DNA of 53,006 bases from Vreelandella maris (GTDB lineage: Bacteria; Pseudomonadota; Gammaproteobacteria; Pseudomonadales; Halomonadaceae). The position numbers and the translations under genes were made by a program. The DNA is taken from positions 1 to 53,006 of the forward strand of contig NZ_JABWCV010000028.1 in assembly GCF_013371085.1 (NCBI RefSeq), in the 5' to 3' direction. The stretch's first letter is position 1, and the number at the start of each line of letters is the position of its first letter. Below, piece after piece: positions 52,889 to 53,006 of the stretch. The notes beneath the pieces were generated by a model that made no database searches, had not been told where the DNA came from, and was given only the letters and a program-made list of their open reading frames with translations.

Positions 52889-53006
52889 AGGGCCTGTTGA
52901 CGTTTTGAGGGATAGCATTGGCAGGATAGGGGCAAACTCACAGAATACAGGTTCCGACACCAACAAACTGCGAGCTTGCCATGCCCCGACTGATGCTCAC
53001 AGATGA
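52889..53006 (+). mobile_element. Left end of a probable IS5-family element (partial)
   Basis: From about 52889 the DNA no longer fits TctB. It starts near GGCCTGTTGACGTTTTGAGG after a CTAG, and 90 bases on an ATG opens a short frame (MPRLMLTD). That peptide resembles the start of IS5-type transposases. CTAG/TA is a common IS5-family target. The right end is outside the window, so terminal repeats cannot be compared. Confidence 0.45.
52981..53006 (+). CDS. IS5-type transposase, first residues only
   Basis: ATG at 52981 opens MPRLMLTD and runs off the window. IS5-family transposases commonly begin M-x-R-x-x-L-[ST]-D-E before the DDE domain, which is the only basis for the call. Confidence 0.35.

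Larger units (their letters stand above)
52530..53006 (+). pseudogene. TctB-like small permease subunit, truncated by an IS
   Basis: The ATG at 52530 follows GGAGG. Three hydrophobic helices are visible (LALALLLIVAVMWMES, FPRILLVVIGIFSLLILVRSLL, ALFLLFGLYAALLPVVGYIAATIGFLVASLALLG), as in TctB proteins. After about residue 120 the sequence turns into a hydrophilic run (VDVLRDSIGRIGANSQNTG) that does not resemble the expected fourth helix. The frame then closes at the very end of the window. The change coincides with the inferred left end of an IS at about 52891. The transporter is therefore probably inactive unless another copy exists. Confidence 0.5.

Noticed and set aside
1..53006. tRNA genes, rRNA, CRISPR arrays, prophage or toxin-antitoxin modules
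   Set aside because: By eye I found no tRNA T-arm sequence in spacers, no regularly spaced direct repeats other than the 16-bp minisatellite, and no phage or toxin-antitoxin proteins.

Overview
The window looks like a chromosomal segment of a halophilic gammaproteobacterium, most likely Halomonas or a close relative in the Halomonadaceae. The evidence is gene content (cyoABCDE, a complete deo cluster, NasR-type regulation), gammaproteobacterial protein family types, moderately GC-rich codon use with acidic surface proteins, and two structured intergenic repeats of a kind I associate with Halomonas. No database search was possible, so the genus is an inference. Both ends lie in insertion sequences. 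The left edge is the tail of an IS630-type element that cuts an outer-membrane protein gene, and the right edge is probably the start of an IS5-type element that cuts a tctB-like gene.

Layout, left to right. (1) 1-1.5 kb: IS630 remnant, truncated OM barrel gene and a DMT exporter. (2) 1.6-6.6 kb, minus strand: cyoABCDE, the cytochrome bo3 quinol oxidase with its heme O synthase, with an ANR/FNR-like site upstream. (3) 6.9-15.2 kb: deoxynucleoside uptake and catabolism. A divergent deoR faces tsx-nupC-deoC-deoA-deoB-deoD-cdd, and two DeoR-like 16-bp operators lie between them, one on a perfect TATAAT. Tsx and NupC import nucleosides. Cdd, DeoA and DeoD release bases and (deoxy)ribose-1-phosphate. 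DeoB and DeoC convert deoxyribose-1-phosphate to glyceraldehyde-3-phosphate and acetaldehyde. A MITE-like element and a large structured repeat sit inside this unit. (4) 15.2-22.8 kb: a class V aminotransferase, a CBS-BON protein, then an unfamiliar group: a 482-aa membrane protein, a TerB-like/J-domain protein, a membrane-anchored degenerate J-like protein and a large MscS channel. (5) 22.9-28.6 kb: an amidoligase with a class I glutaminase partner, Tpx, a second glutamine amidotransferase, endonuclease V and a DEAD-box helicase.

(6) 28.6-32 kb: CsbD and PRC-barrel stress proteins, a glutathionyl-hydroquinone reductase and a LysR regulator. (7) 32.4-36.8 kb: cell-wall enzymes (M23 endopeptidase and two L,D-transpeptidases), followed by a 16-bp minisatellite. 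(8) 37-40 kb: a soluble zinc-binding CZB protein converging on a chemoreceptor. (9) 40.2-44.4 kb: a patatin phospholipase, then a nitrate transporter and NasR (NIT-ANTAR). The transporter has a sigma-54-like promoter, an upstream palindrome and a leader with a hexaloop hairpin, which together look like nitrogen control plus nitrate-responsive antitermination. (10) 44.4-49.3 kb: an SDR, a luciferase-like oxidoreductase, a GNAT, a frameshifted diguanylate cyclase and a DUF1415 protein. (11) 49.3-53 kb: a GntR/FCD regulator divergent from a paired half-size chromate-family transporter, then a tripartite tricarboxylate transporter cut by the right-hand IS.

I saw no tRNA, rRNA, CRISPR array, prophage or plasmid functions. 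The least understood parts are the J-domain/membrane-protein group (17.3-22.8 kb) and the amidoligase-glutaminase pair (22.9-24.7 kb).
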